A DNA stretch of 45,694 bases, from the NCBI GenBank assembly GCA_013151275.1, contig JAADIP010000066.1:3525-49218 (forward strand). Direction: 5' to 3'. Positions 32,517-42,084 of the stretch are shown here, piece after piece (position 1 is the stretch's first letter; each line of letters starts with the position of its first letter). The DNA is from Calditrichota bacterium (GTDB taxonomy: Bacteria > Calditrichota > Calditrichia > Calditrichales > Calditrichaceae). A program made the position numbers and the translations under genes. The notes beneath the pieces were generated by a model that saw only the letters and a program-made list of their open reading frames with translations, had not been told where the DNA came from and did not search any database.

Positions 32517-32735
32517 CTACTACCTACTACCTACTACTTAACTACTGCTTTCTGCTTTCTGCTTTCTGGCAACCTTTAACCTTTAATCTTTAATCTTTAA
32601 TCTTACTCGTCACTTGTCACTCGTTACTTTCTTACACAACACGCGTTCTGCTTTCCGACAAACTTTTACTTTAATCTTTTTCCTTTAATCTTTAATCTTT
32701 ATAACCACCCGTCGCTTCTCGCTTTGCGCTCCGTA
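32517..32735. repeat. Heptamer-phased repeat arm, region B (right part)
   Basis: CTACTAC three times, TTAACTA, CTGCTTT three times, then CTTTAAC, CTTTAAT three times, CTTACTC, GTCACTT, GTCACTC, GTTACTT, mostly in unbroken seven-base phase, followed by looser CTTTAAT words to about 32700. It continues after the core in the same order as region A reversed. Ends about 145 bases before yebC. The leftover 32736-32879 is AT-rich and should hold the yebC promoter. Confidence 0.75.
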
Positions 32736-32879
32736 TTAATTAACGCTTTAGCAAAATTACCGGGCGCGGCACCCAAAGTAATTTTTTACCTAAATTAAAG
32801 ATTTTATTAACATTTAAATTCTTTTGAAAACCCCTTCTAAATTTATTAAATTTAAACTCTTTGAAAAAAAGGAGGTATT

Positions 32880-33635
32880 ATGTCCGGTCATTCCAAATGG
32901 CACTCTATTAAGCACAAAAAAGCAAAAGTTGATGCGCAACGCGGTCGAATTTTTACGAAACTGATTAAGGAAATCACGGTGGCTGCTCGTATGGGAGGCG
33001 GAGATCCCGAAACCAATCCCCGTTTACGTGTGGCGATTGCCGCAGCCAAGGCTGCGAACATGCCTGCCAAGAACATTGACAATGCCATTAAAAAGGGAAC
33101 CGGTGAGCTGCCGGGCGTTGTTTACGAAGATGTTTCTTACGAAGGTTATGGTCCGGGCGGAGTTGCCGTTTTTATTGAAGCGGTGACGGATAATAAAAAT
33201 CGTACCGTCGCCGAAATGCGTCATCTTTTCAGTAAGTACGGCGGAAATTTGGGCGAAAACGGAAGTGTCGCCTGGATTTTTGAACGCAAAGGTTTAATCC
33301 GTGTGCCCAAAGATCAATACACAGAAGAAGATTTGCTGGAAATCGCTCTGGAGAGCGGCGCGGAAGATATGCAGATTGCCGACGATATGTATGAAATCTA
33401 TACCGGATTTGAGGATTTCCACAAAGTGCGCAATGCTTTCGAAGAAAAGGGTATCGCCATGGATAGCGCCGAATTGACTATGGTTCCGCAAAATACGATT
33501 AAAATTGAAGGCAAAACAGCGGAGCAGATGCTGAAACTTTTGGAAGCCCTTGACGAACATGACGATGTCCAGAATGTTTATGCCAATTTTGATATTGAAG
33601 ATGTCGAAATGGAACGCCTTGTTTCGAGAGAGTGA
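32880..33635 (+). CDS. yebC: YebC/PmpR family translation or transcription regulator
   Basis: A 251-aa protein starting [20 protein letters not shown], the family hallmark, followed by [12 protein letters not shown] and [21 protein letters not shown] perfect AAAGGAGGT ribosome site precedes ATG. YebC proteins help ribosomes through difficult stretches and were earlier called transcription regulators. They are often next to ruvC, as here (6-base gap). First gene of a ten-gene collinear run reaching cysS. Confidence 0.95.
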   Translation: MSGHSKWHSIKHKKAKVDAQRGRIFTKLIKEITVAARMGGGDPETNPRLRVAIAAAKAANMPAKNIDNAIKKGTGELPGVVYEDVSYEGYGPGGVAVFIEAVTDNKNRTVAEMRHLFSKYGGNLGENGSVAWIFERKGLIRVPKDQYTEEDLLEIALESGAEDMQIADDMYEIYTGFEDFHKVRNAFEEKGIAMDSAELTMVPQNTIKIEGKTAEQMLKLLEALDEHDDVQNVYANFDIEDVEMERLVSRE

Positions 33636-33641
33636 TGAATA

Positions 33642-34121
33642 TTGAAAATTTTAGGAATAGACCCCGGAATACACATAACGGGATACGGGTTGATAGAAAT
33701 AGCTGGGGCGGAGAGTCCTCACATGTTTGTATATGGTCATATTCGTACGAACAGCAAACAGCAGTTGGCGGAGCGGGTGTTTAAAATTTACAGTGAGGTT
33801 AAAAAACTGATTGCGGAGCATAGCCCGGAAGTAATGGTGATGGAGAGTATTTTTTACGCTAAAAACGTGAAAACGGCGATTACCATGGGTCATGTGCGCG
33901 GAGCAGTGATGGTTGCCGCAATTGAACGGGACGTGCCGGTCTTTGAATATTCACCGCGGGAAATCAAACTCTCGGTAGTGGGCAACGGAGCCGCCGGGAA
34001 AAATCAGGTGAATTTTATGGTTCGGCGGATACTGAACACCTCGGAAATAATTGAACCTGCGGATGCGTCCGATGCCTTAGCCGCCGCTCTGTGCCATTGG
34101 CATAGGATAAAGATTTATTAA
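33642..34121 (+). CDS. ruvC: Holliday junction resolvase RuvC
   Basis: A 159-aa endonuclease resolving four-way junctions. The four acidic catalytic residues are D7 (GIDPGIHITGYG), E68 (MVMESIFYAKN), D141 and D144 (EPADASDALAAAL). Start is TTG 33642, directly before the conserved KILGIDPG, so no earlier start fits. Cotranscribed with ruvA and ruvB. Confidence 0.95.
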   Translation: MKILGIDPGIHITGYGLIEIAGAESPHMFVYGHIRTNSKQQLAERVFKIYSEVKKLIAEHSPEVMVMESIFYAKNVKTAITMGHVRGAVMVAAIERDVPVFEYSPREIKLSVVGNGAAGKNQVNFMVRRILNTSEIIEPADASDALAAALCHWHRIKIY

Positions 34122-34134
34122 AAGTTGACAGGGA

Positions 34135-34734
34135 ATGATCGATTACATTACCGGAAAAATAATACAAAACAAGTCCACCGAAGTTGTTCTGGAAACCAAC
34201 GGCATTGGCTATTCTGTTAAAGTCAGCCTCGCCACAGCCAAGCAGCTCCCGGATCGGGGCGCGGTTACCACGCTAAAAACATATCTCCACGTGCGCGAAA
34301 ACGCCGTCCAGCTTTTTGGATTTGCCGATGAACAAGAAAGAGAATTGTTTTTAGGACTGTTAAGCATTTCCGGCGTGGGACCAAAATTAGCCCTGACCCT
34401 GCTATCCGGTTTATCCGTTGAACAGATTCAGGACGCCATTTACCGTCAGGATGAAAAAACGTTGTCTTCTATTTCGGGAGTGGGTAAAAAAACAGCCCAG
34501 CGTTTAATTGTTGAGCTCAAAGATAAAATCGCTCAACCGAAACTTAGCGAGGCGGCGAGACTGGGTATTCCCGTGGGACAGGAATTTGGATATGTTGAAA
34601 AAGAGGCTATATTAGCATTAGTCTCGCTCGGTTATTCACGCGGTCAATCCGCGCGGGCGGTGTTAAAAGTTCAGAAAAAGGAATCGTGCAAACGTTCCGA
34701 TGAATTAATTAAAAAAGCGTTGCAAATTATTTAG
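34135..34734 (+). CDS. ruvA: Holliday junction branch migration protein RuvA
   Basis: A 199-aa DNA-binding protein. N-terminal OB fold (MIDYITGKIIQ), two helix-hairpin-helix motifs (LLSISGVGPKLALTLLSGL and SISGVGKKTAQRLIVELKDK) and a C-terminal domain III (about 150-199) that contacts RuvB are all seen. It forms tetramers on the junction. It lies 13 bases after ruvC and 10 before ruvB. Confidence 0.95.
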   Translation: MIDYITGKIIQNKSTEVVLETNGIGYSVKVSLATAKQLPDRGAVTTLKTYLHVRENAVQLFGFADEQERELFLGLLSISGVGPKLALTLLSGLSVEQIQDAIYRQDEKTLSSISGVGKKTAQRLIVELKDKIAQPKLSEAARLGIPVGQEFGYVEKEAILALVSLGYSRGQSARAVLKVQKKESCKRSDELIKKALQII

Positions 34735-34744
34735 AATTTGAGGG

Positions 34745-35764
34745 ATGAGTAAAGTTATCCGACCAGACCTGTTAGAAGAAGATTTGGAGTTTGAGAGTAG
34801 TTTACGACCTCAAAGCCTTTCGGAATTCATCGGTCAGAACAAGGTTAAGGAGAATCTGACTATTTTCATTCAGGCTGCCAAACAGCGTAATGAAGCTCTG
34901 GATCATGTTTTGTTATACGGTCCTCCCGGTTTGGGAAAAACCACTCTGGCAATGATTGTGAGCCGGGAACTCAATGTCGGAATAAAAGTGACCTCCGGTC
35001 CCGTTATGGAACGGGCTGGCGATCTCGCGGGTCTTTTGACAAACTTAAAAGAAAAAGATGTCCTTTTTATCGATGAAATTCATCGTGTGAATAATGTTGT
35101 TGAGGAATATCTCTATTCGGCGATGGAAGATTTTAGCATAACCATTTTAATCGATAAGGGACCGAATGCGCGATCGGTTCAGTTAAACCTGTCTCCTTTT
35201 ACGTTGATCGGCGCAACGACCCGGGCGGGATTGCTGACATCGCCCATGCGCGCCCGCTTTGGCGTGGTTTTTCGGCTGGATTACTATACTCCGGAAGACT
35301 TATTCGTCATTATTAAACGTTCGGCAAAAATTCTGAATGTTGAGATTGATGACGACGGCGCCCTGGAATTAGCCCGAAGATCACGGGGAACACCGCGGAT
35401 TGCCAATCGTTTACTACGCAGAACACGGGATTTCGCTCAGGTGATAGCCGATAACAAAATCACCAAAGAAGTCGCAAAAATGGCTCTTGATCGTCTTGAA
35501 GTTGACGAACGCGGGCTCGATGAAATGGACAAGCGCATTCTGTTGACGATCATTGAAAAATATCAGGGCGGACCGGTCGGTCTGAATACGATTGCCGTGG
35601 CGGTCGGCGAGGAGAGCGATACCATCGAAGAGATGTACGAGCCCTATCTTATTCAGCAGGGTTTTTTGAATCGGACCCCCCGCGGACGTGTGGTAACGCC
35701 TCTGGCTTATGAACATTTTCGAATAAAGTATCAAAAAAATGACCAACAAACCTCGCTTTTGTAA
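34745..35764 (+). CDS. ruvB: Holliday junction branch migration ATPase RuvB
   Basis: A 339-aa AAA+ motor. Walker A GPPGLGKT (59-66), Walker [11 protein letters not shown], sensor 1 GATTR, and sensor 2 with arginine near [16 protein letters not shown] are present. The C-terminal winged helix binds DNA. It pumps DNA through the RuvA tetramer. Length is normal. Part of the complete ruvCAB set. Confidence 0.96.
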   Translation: MSKVIRPDLLEEDLEFESSLRPQSLSEFIGQNKVKENLTIFIQAAKQRNEALDHVLLYGPPGLGKTTLAMIVSRELNVGIKVTSGPVMERAGDLAGLLTNLKEKDVLFIDEIHRVNNVVEEYLYSAMEDFSITILIDKGPNARSVQLNLSPFTLIGATTRAGLLTSPMRARFGVVFRLDYYTPEDLFVIIKRSAKILNVEIDDDGALELARRSRGTPRIANRLLRRTRDFAQVIADNKITKEVAKMALDRLEVDERGLDEMDKRILLTIIEKYQGGPVGLNTIAVAVGEESDTIEEMYEPYLIQQGFLNRTPRGRVVTPLAYEHFRIKYQKNDQQTSLL

Positions 35765-35787
35765 AGCAGGAAAGGAGTGAATTGACG

Positions 35788-36819
35788 ATGAAATTATCGG
35801 AATTCAAATATGAGGTTCCTGAAGAATTAATTGCTCAGTACCCTCTGGAAAAACGGGATGATTCTCGTTTAATGGTACTAAATCGCAAAGAGCAAACATG
35901 GGCGCATCGGGTGTTTAAAGACCTGAGCGATTATTTGCAGGAAGGCGATGCTCTGGTTATTAATGAGACAAAAGTCTTTCCCGCGCGTGTGATTGGGATT
36001 AAAGAAAAAACAGACGCTTATGTCGAGTTGCTGCTTCTGCGTCAACTGGAAGATACCATGTGGGAAGTACTGGTAAAACCCGCCCGCAAAGTGCGCGTCG
36101 GTAACCGCATTCAAATAACCGATGACTTCGGGTGCGACGTAATCGATAATACGACTTCGGGCGGAAGGGTAGTCCGTTTCGATTACAACGGCAGAGATTT
36201 TTTTGAAGTGCTGGACAAAGTGGGCAAATCTCCGCTTCCGCCGTACATTAAAAGAGAAGCCGAAGAGATCGATAAAGAGATGTATCAAACGGTTTACGCC
36301 AAAAAAATCGGTGCGGTCGCTGCTCCCACGGCAGGTTTGCATTTTACGGAAGAGTTATTGCAAAAAATTGCCGACAAAGGCATCCAGATCATTCCCGTGG
36401 TTCTTCATGTGGGACTCGGAACTTTCAGACCGATCAAGGTTGAAGACGTAACCCGGCACAATATGGATTCCGAATATTACGAAGTGCCCGAAGATTCGGC
36501 TGAAAGGATCAATCAGGTAAAATTAAACGGCGGCAGAATTATTGCCGTGGGTACAACAACAGTACGGACTCTGGAATCGGTTGCCAATGCGGATAATCTT
36601 GTTAAGGCAAGCTCGGGCTGGACCGATAAATTTATCTATCCGCCTTATCAGTTTAAAATCGTTAACGGTTTAATTACAAACTTTCATTTGCCCGCCTCAA
36701 CATTGGTTCTGTTGGTCGCGGCTTTTGGCGGTAAAGATTTTATTTTAAACGCCTACCAGGAGGCTATCAAAGAAGGGTATCGCTTTTACAGTTACGGCGA
36801 TGCCATGTTGATCCTGTAA
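35788..36819 (+). CDS. queA: tRNA preQ1(34) S-adenosylmethionine ribosyltransferase-isomerase QueA
   Basis: A 343-aa enzyme transferring ribose from SAM to preQ1 in tRNA, the penultimate step toward queuosine. Start MKLSEFKYEVPEELIAQYPL, then GRPKN-like and AAPTAGLHFTEELL, HVGLGTFRPI and TNFHLPASTL blocks, all family-typical. ATG 35788 has AGGAG 11 bases upstream; TTG 35782 is possible. It sits directly after ruvB (23 bases), a common neighbour. Confidence 0.95.
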   Translation: MKLSEFKYEVPEELIAQYPLEKRDDSRLMVLNRKEQTWAHRVFKDLSDYLQEGDALVINETKVFPARVIGIKEKTDAYVELLLLRQLEDTMWEVLVKPARKVRVGNRIQITDDFGCDVIDNTTSGGRVVRFDYNGRDFFEVLDKVGKSPLPPYIKREAEEIDKEMYQTVYAKKIGAVAAPTAGLHFTEELLQKIADKGIQIIPVVLHVGLGTFRPIKVEDVTRHNMDSEYYEVPEDSAERINQVKLNGGRIIAVGTTTVRTLESVANADNLVKASSGWTDKFIYPPYQFKIVNGLITNFHLPASTLVLLVAAFGGKDFILNAYQEAIKEGYRFYSYGDAMLIL

Positions 36820-36835
36820 AAACGAGGATCTTTAC

Positions 36836-37234
36836 TTGCGAGTTGGTCTTGGAATAGCTTTCCGGAAGCGCATTCAAACAGATGTTTTATCGACCACGTT
36901 TGCTGCTTTAAGCGGCGCCGTGGTCGATGCTTTATTGGGGGCGTCCGGACTGATGCAATTTCGCTCCGCATCAACGTTGCACAGCGAGCTTGACTTACTC
37001 AAACAGACGGAATTGCGCTTACATTACGAAGGGTTTAAAATCATCAATATAGATTGTGCGATTTTAACCGCCCGTGATCTTAGCGAGTCGGCGATCGATG
37101 AAATCCGCGATAAAATGTGTAAAGCGCTGTTTATCGATTCTCGCGATATGAATATTAAAATTTACGATGACGATCAAATGCCCTATGCCGTACAAGTGCA
37201 GGCGGTTGCGCTTATCGGGCAAAAAAACAATTAA
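36836..37234 (+). CDS. IspF-like protein lacking catalytic residues
   Basis: A 132-aa protein aligning to IspF (2-C-methyl-D-erythritol 2,4-cyclodiphosphate synthase) over its length but shortened (IspF about 157 aa). Preserved are MRVG at the start, DALLGASGL (31-39), GFKIINIDCAIL and the end VQAVALIG. Lost are the metal ligands: GFDVH is GIAFR here, and the HSDAD segment reads STTFA. The TTTEKLGF loop is IYDDDQMPYA. About 23 residues between the first strand and the DALLGA helix are missing. TTG start with GAGGAT upstream. It should not be an active cyclase; it may be a regulatory or structural relative, or a decaying paralogue. Confidence 0.7.
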   Translation: MRVGLGIAFRKRIQTDVLSTTFAALSGAVVDALLGASGLMQFRSASTLHSELDLLKQTELRLHYEGFKIINIDCAILTARDLSESAIDEIRDKMCKALFIDSRDMNIKIYDDDQMPYAVQVQAVALIGQKNN

Positions 37235-37242
37235 AGGGTTTC

Positions 37243-37857
37243 ATGTTAAATTTTTTACCCGAATTTTTTGATAAAATAGATCCCTTGTTAGCTTACGGGA
37301 TTCTCTTTGTCAGCGCGTTTGTCGAAAATGTTTTTCCGCCGATCCCCGGAGACACTGTTACGGTGTTTGGCGCTTATTTGGTAAGCACCGGCAAATTGGA
37401 ATTTTGGGGAGTGTATCTTTCCACAACGTTGGGAAGCGTTTTGGGCTTTTTTGCCATGTACGTGATAGGTTTAAAAGCCGGAACCCAGATTCTGAATTCA
37501 CGTTGGATAAAAAAAGCGTTTGACGACGAAAAAGCGGATCGGGTAAAAAAATGGTTTGCAAAATACGGATACTGGGTGATCGCGGTTAACCGGTTTTTAA
37601 GCGGGACGCGCAGCATTGTTTCGTTGTTTTCGGGGTTTTTCGCCCTCAGATGGTTCTGGGTTTTACTCCTTTCTTTGTTGAGCGCGCTGTTGTGGAACGG
37701 AATTTTAATTTACGGCGGATATCTGTTAGGAGTAAACTGGGAGAAGATCGCTTTTATCCTTAAAGAGTACAACAAAATCGTGCTCATTGTTATCGCGGTC
37801 GGAGTTATTTTGTTCTTAATTTACCGTTACTTTCGTAAAAGAAGAAGAGTCGAATAA
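37243..37857 (+). CDS. DedA family membrane protein
   Basis: A 204-aa inner-membrane protein of the DedA/SNARE-associated family. The motifs FVENVFPPIPGDTVTVFGA (E, PP and GD) and VNRFLSGTRSIVSLFSGF (the basic/Gly block in the second half) are intact. Members work as lipid scramblases or flippases such as undecaprenyl-phosphate recyclers. It ends with a basic tail RYFRKRRRVE. It lies 8 bases after the IspF-like gene. Confidence 0.92.
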   Translation: MLNFLPEFFDKIDPLLAYGILFVSAFVENVFPPIPGDTVTVFGAYLVSTGKLEFWGVYLSTTLGSVLGFFAMYVIGLKAGTQILNSRWIKKAFDDEKADRVKKWFAKYGYWVIAVNRFLSGTRSIVSLFSGFFALRWFWVLLLSLLSALLWNGILIYGGYLLGVNWEKIAFILKEYNKIVLIVIAVGVILFLIYRYFRKRRRVE

Positions 37858-37874
37858 AAAATTGGGAAGTGAAT

Positions 37875-39308
37875 ATGTCTGAAGTTCGTGTTCGTTTTGC
37901 TCCGAGTCCGACGGGTTATGTTCATGTGGGTAGTTTAAGAACCGCTTTGTACAACTACTTGTTTGCCCGCCGCCATAAGGGAACGTTTATCTTAAGAATC
38001 GAGGATACGGATCAAACGCGTTATGTAAAAGGCGCGGTAGAAAATTTATTGGAAACGCTGCGCTGGGCGGGTCTGGATTATGACGAGGGTCCCGAAAAGG
38101 GCGGCTCTTACGGTCCTTACTTTCAATCGCAGCGCCTCGATATTTACAAAAAACATGTTCGGGAATTATTGGATAATGACGCCGCGTACCCCTGCTTTTG
38201 TTCGGAAGAGACATTAAATAAAATGCGTGAAGAGCAGGCGCAGAAAAATCTTCCGATTATGTACGACGGGCGTTGCCGAAACATTCCGAAACATAAAGCG
38301 CTCGAACGGATGGCAAACGAAAGCCATGTGATTCGTCTGAAGGTTCCGCGCAAAGGAAGCACCATTGTACGCGATTTAATTCGTGGCGATGTGTCTTTTG
38401 AAAACACCCTGATCGACGATCAGGTTCTTATTAAAAGCGACGGATTTCCCACCTACCATCTGGCAAATGTGATTGACGATCATTTGATGAAGGTAACTCA
38501 TGTGATTCGCGGCGAAGAGTGGCTGCCAAGCACGCCCAAGCATATTCTGCTGTATCAGGCGTTTGGCTGGGAACTGCCTCTGTTTGCGCATTTGCCTTTG
38601 CTTTTAAATCCCGATCGCACAAAGCTGAGCAAGCGGCAGGGCGATGTGGCTGTGGAAGACTATCGGGCAAAGGGCATTCTGCCGCAGGCTTTGATTAATT
38701 TTGTGGCTTTACTGGGATGGAATAAAGGCGACGATCAGGAAATATTTACTCTGGAAGAATTGATCCGCTATTTTTCGATCGAGCGGGTCAATAAATCGGG
38801 CGCGGTATTTGACATTAGTAAATTGGAATGGATGAACGGGTATTATATCCGCAATATTCCGGAAGAAGAATATCTGAAAATCGGCGAAGAATGGCTGAAA
38901 CGTTTTAATCTGGACGCCGGAGATCCGCAGAAAAATCGTCTGATTTTAAAGGCAATTCGACCCGGTCTCAATAAGTTTGATCAATTGCCCGAAAAGACCG
39001 CCGTGTTCTTTAAAGATAGTCTGCAATATGATAAAGACGCCGAAGAATGGATTAAAAAAGCGGAGAGCAAAACTATTTTTAAAAACATGCTTGAAGAATT
39101 GCAACAAATTGACGAGTTTACAGTAGAAAATTTCGGACAGGTTATTAAAAGCGTTCAAAAGAAAACCGGTTTCAAAGGAAAAGACCTGTGGATGCCGATT
39201 CGCGCAGCCATTACCGGTGAAACGCACGGACCCGAACTGGCGTTGGTCTTATCTGTTATCGGAAAAAGCAAGGTTGAACAATTTATAAAGCAGGCATTAG
39301 AATTATGA
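37875..39308 (+). CDS. gltX: Glutamyl-tRNA synthetase
   Basis: A 477-aa class I synthetase. HIGH motif variant HVGS (residues 17-20 in APSPTGYVHVGSLRTAL) and KMSKS variant KLSKR beginning at K250. Full C-terminal anticodon-binding part is present. Together with GatA and GatB in the same window it is probably non-discriminating, charging both tRNA-Glu and tRNA-Gln; no GlnRS is seen here. I chose ATG 37875 with GGGAAG upstream; GTG 37869 is in frame. It overlaps ddl by 4 bases. Confidence 0.94.
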   Translation: MSEVRVRFAPSPTGYVHVGSLRTALYNYLFARRHKGTFILRIEDTDQTRYVKGAVENLLETLRWAGLDYDEGPEKGGSYGPYFQSQRLDIYKKHVRELLDNDAAYPCFCSEETLNKMREEQAQKNLPIMYDGRCRNIPKHKALERMANESHVIRLKVPRKGSTIVRDLIRGDVSFENTLIDDQVLIKSDGFPTYHLANVIDDHLMKVTHVIRGEEWLPSTPKHILLYQAFGWELPLFAHLPLLLNPDRTKLSKRQGDVAVEDYRAKGILPQALINFVALLGWNKGDDQEIFTLEELIRYFSIERVNKSGAVFDISKLEWMNGYYIRNIPEEEYLKIGEEWLKRFNLDAGDPQKNRLILKAIRPGLNKFDQLPEKTAVFFKDSLQYDKDAEEWIKKAESKTIFKNMLEELQQIDEFTVENFGQVIKSVQKKTGFKGKDLWMPIRAAITGETHGPELALVLSVIGKSKVEQFIKQALEL

Positions 39309-40327
39309 AAATTGTCGTATTGATGGGTGGTGATTCCACAGAACGGGAAGTGTCTCTGGTAACCGGAGATAAGGTGGCAAAGGCTTTGGAGGAAAATGGT
39401 CATCAGGTAATAAAAATCGATCCGATTGCCACCAAAGACGAACAAACAAAGCTGAATCAATCGGATCGGCACTGGATCGGAATTGATTATCCCGATATTG
39501 AAATGCTTCCTTTACACCGCGGGAGCATGTATCTTAAAAATCTATTGATCATCAAACGTCTTAAGCCGGATTTGGTGTTTAACGCGCTGCACGGCGGCAA
39601 AGGCGAAAACGGCGTGGTACAGGGAATGCTGGACGCCGCCGAAATTTTGTACACGGGTTCCGGAAGGATTGCCTGTCTTTTGGCAATGGAAAAAGAGATC
39701 AGTAAAATATATTTTAAAAGCGCCAAACTGCCCACGCCGAAAGCGATTGTTCTGGAGCGTCCCGAGGCTTCGCGAAAAAAATTGAAAAAAGTGGATTTTC
39801 CGCAGGTAGTAAAGCCGAATAATCAGGGTTCGACCATCGGACTAAAAATTGTCCGCAATTACCCGGAAATGGAAGAAGCCATCGATGAAGCCTTTAATTT
39901 TAGTCCGAAAGTAATAGTCGAAGAATATATTCCCGGAAGAGAGATCACGGTCGGCATTATTAAAAACCGGACATTTCCCGTGGTGGAAATTATTCCCAAA
40001 CACGGGGTCTATGATTACGAATGCAAATACAGCAAGGGAATGAGTCGATACGAGGTTCCCGCTCAACTCGATGAAGAAACGGCGCGTCTTGTTCAGAAAA
40101 TCGCCTTAAAAGCGCATTCCATTCTGGGCTGTCAGGGATATTCGAGAGTTGACATGCGCCTTTCTCCGGAAGGCGAGCCTTATGTTTTGGAAGTTAACAC
40201 CTTGCCGGGACTTACGGACACAAGTTTGTTACCCATGGCATGCCGGAAAGCCGGAATTAATTATAATGCCATGATCGAAATGATTGTTGAAGAAGCGATT
40301 AATAAGCCGAAGTTACCTGTAAGTTAA
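39305..40327 (+). CDS. ddl: D-alanine--D-alanine ligase
   Basis: A 340-aa ATP-grasp enzyme making D-Ala-D-Ala for peptidoglycan. Blocks VLMGGDSTEREVSLVTG, ALHGGKGENGVVQG, VKPNNQGSTIGLKIV, EEYIPGREITVGI and LEVNTLPGLTDTSLLP are conserved. The ATG overlaps the gltX stop. Length is in the usual range. Confidence 0.94.
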   Translation: MKIVVLMGGDSTEREVSLVTGDKVAKALEENGHQVIKIDPIATKDEQTKLNQSDRHWIGIDYPDIEMLPLHRGSMYLKNLLIIKRLKPDLVFNALHGGKGENGVVQGMLDAAEILYTGSGRIACLLAMEKEISKIYFKSAKLPTPKAIVLERPEASRKKLKKVDFPQVVKPNNQGSTIGLKIVRNYPEMEEAIDEAFNFSPKVIVEEYIPGREITVGIIKNRTFPVVEIIPKHGVYDYECKYSKGMSRYEVPAQLDEETARLVQKIALKAHSILGCQGYSRVDMRLSPEGEPYVLEVNTLPGLTDTSLLPMACRKAGINYNAMIEMIVEEAINKPKLPVS

Positions 40328-40342
40328 ATTGGGAATAGCGGA

Positions 40343-41797
40343 ATGGAAGAACTAAAAATTTATAATACGCTTACTCGTAAAAAAGAAGTCTTTACGCCCA
40401 TTCAGCCTAAATTTGTGGGTATTTATGTTTGCGGACCAACTGTTTACGGACACGCGCATTTGGGACACGCCAAAAGTTATATCAGCTTTGATATCATTGT
40501 CCGTTATTTCAGGTATTTGGGTTACAAGGTGCGTTATGTTCAGAATATTACCGATGTGGGACATCTGGTTACCGATGCCGACGAGGGCGAAGACAAAATT
40601 GTGAAACAAGCGCGGCTGGAACAACTGGAGCCCATGGAAATCGCCGAGCGTTACACGCGCAGTTATTTTGAAGATATGGACATGTTGAACGTTCTGCGAC
40701 CCGATATTTCGCCCAGAGCCAGCGGACACATTCCGGAGCAGATTGAGCTGGCTCAAAGACTGCTCGAAAAGGGTTACGCTTACGAAGTAAACGGCAATGT
40801 CTATTTTGACGTGCAAAAGTTTAAGGAATACGGAAAACTTTCCGGTCGCAAACCGGACGAATTGGCAGCCGCGGTGCGCATTCAGCCTAATCCGGAAAAA
40901 AAGCATCCGGCGGATTTTGCGGTTTGGAAGCGCGCCGAACCCGGACACATCATGCAGTGGAACAGTCCCTGGGGCAGGGGGTATCCCGGATGGCACGCCG
41001 AGTGCTCGGTGATGTCCACCAAATATTTGGGTCAGCCGTTCGATATTCACGGCGGCGGAATCGAAAACATGTTTCCGCACCATGAGTGCGAGATAGCCCA
41101 GAGCGAGGCTGCATTTGACAAACCCTTTGTTAAATACTGGATGCACAATAACATGGTAACGGTAAACGGTCAGAAAATGGGCAAGTCTCTGGGTAATTTT
41201 ATTACCATTAAAAACGCGGTTAAAAAATATTCGCCTTTGGCAATTCGTTTTTTTGTGCTTTCCAGCCATTATCGTTCCCCGCTGGATTTTAGCGATCAGG
41301 CTTTGGAAGCGGCTGAAAAAGGTCTTGCCCGTTTTCATCAGACCTTTGTCCGCCTTTTAAAAGCCAAACCGGCTCAGGACGGAAAAGACGAAAATTTTGA
41401 AAAAGAGATCGATTCTTACAGGCGGAAATTCATCGAAGTGATGAACGACGATTTTAACACGCCCAACGCTCTGGCTCAACTGTTTGAATTTTTGAAAGAA
41501 ATTAATATTTGGCTGGACCACGGTAAAGATGTTGCCAAAGAAACTCACAAAAAAGCGATCAAAATAATCGATGAAACCGCGGGCGAAGTTCTCGGACTGC
41601 TGCCTGAAGAGTATTCCGAAATAGAGGCGAAAAGCAGCGGCGATGTGGATTTGATTATTCAGATTCTTATTGATGTCCGCGCCGCGTTACGAAAAGAAAA
41701 GAATTTTGCTCTTGCCGATGAAATCCGTAATCGGTTGTCGGAATTGAACATTGAGCTCAAAGATACGCCGCAGGGCACTATCTGGGAATACCGGTAG
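40343..41797 (+). CDS. cysS: Cysteinyl-tRNA synthetase
   Basis: A 484-aa class I synthetase. Zinc ligand C30 and HIGH variant HLGH (39-42) are in [16 protein letters not shown]. The block [20 protein letters not shown] and [20 protein letters not shown] complete the zinc site. The KMSKS loop is KMGKSLGNF, with Gly in place of the first Ser. The C-terminal DALR-like helical bundle is present. Last gene of the yebC-to-cysS run. No terminator is seen right after it. Confidence 0.95.
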   Translation: MEELKIYNTLTRKKEVFTPIQPKFVGIYVCGPTVYGHAHLGHAKSYISFDIIVRYFRYLGYKVRYVQNITDVGHLVTDADEGEDKIVKQARLEQLEPMEIAERYTRSYFEDMDMLNVLRPDISPRASGHIPEQIELAQRLLEKGYAYEVNGNVYFDVQKFKEYGKLSGRKPDELAAAVRIQPNPEKKHPADFAVWKRAEPGHIMQWNSPWGRGYPGWHAECSVMSTKYLGQPFDIHGGGIENMFPHHECEIAQSEAAFDKPFVKYWMHNNMVTVNGQKMGKSLGNFITIKNAVKKYSPLAIRFFVLSSHYRSPLDFSDQALEAAEKGLARFHQTFVRLLKAKPAQDGKDENFEKEIDSYRRKFIEVMNDDFNTPNALAQLFEFLKEINIWLDHGKDVAKETHKKAIKIIDETAGEVLGLLPEEYSEIEAKSSGDVDLIIQILIDVRAALRKEKNFALADEIRNRLSELNIELKDTPQGTIWEYR

Positions 41798-41846
41798 AGA
41801 GAATTAAAGTTTAAACTGAAGATTGTCATTGTTTTATTGCGTTTTT

Positions 41847-41905
41847 GATTTCCCCCTTAATTCCGCCCTTACAAAGGGAGGAAGGCAAAGGCAAGGGGGA
41901 ATCTT
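41847..41905. repeat. Nested palindrome of the CCCCCTT family, copy 2
   Basis: GATTTCCCCCTTAATTCC on the left and GGCAAGGGGGAATCTT on the right form the outer stem; CGCCCTT/AAGGGAG forms the inner one. In reverse complement it follows the order of copy 1 at 25727-25787, with weaker pairing. It lies in the 287-base gap after cysS, which otherwise shows nothing but AT-rich DNA. Confidence 0.6.
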
Positions 41906-42084
41906 TAATTAATTATCCTTGATCCTTGTATTTTCAGCCGAATTCCTTCTTTTGCTCCTTTCCAAAATTTTTTATCATAACCTTCAATCACACGCAACAA
42001 TCCAAAAGCCCGATACGTATAATTCAATCAACGATTGTGTCTGAATTGTTAAATTCCGCAAATGTATTAAAGGAGCTCTGAAAA

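Noticed and set aside
32340-32735. Heptamer tandem DNA as a CRISPR array
   Set aside because: No repeats of 24-40 bases with unique spacers; the unit is seven bases and there are no cas genes.
40352-41338. 328-codon open frame on the minus strand opposite cysS
   Set aside because: Its translation has no family features, and it mirrors the codon pattern of the certain cysS gene. It is a shadow frame.
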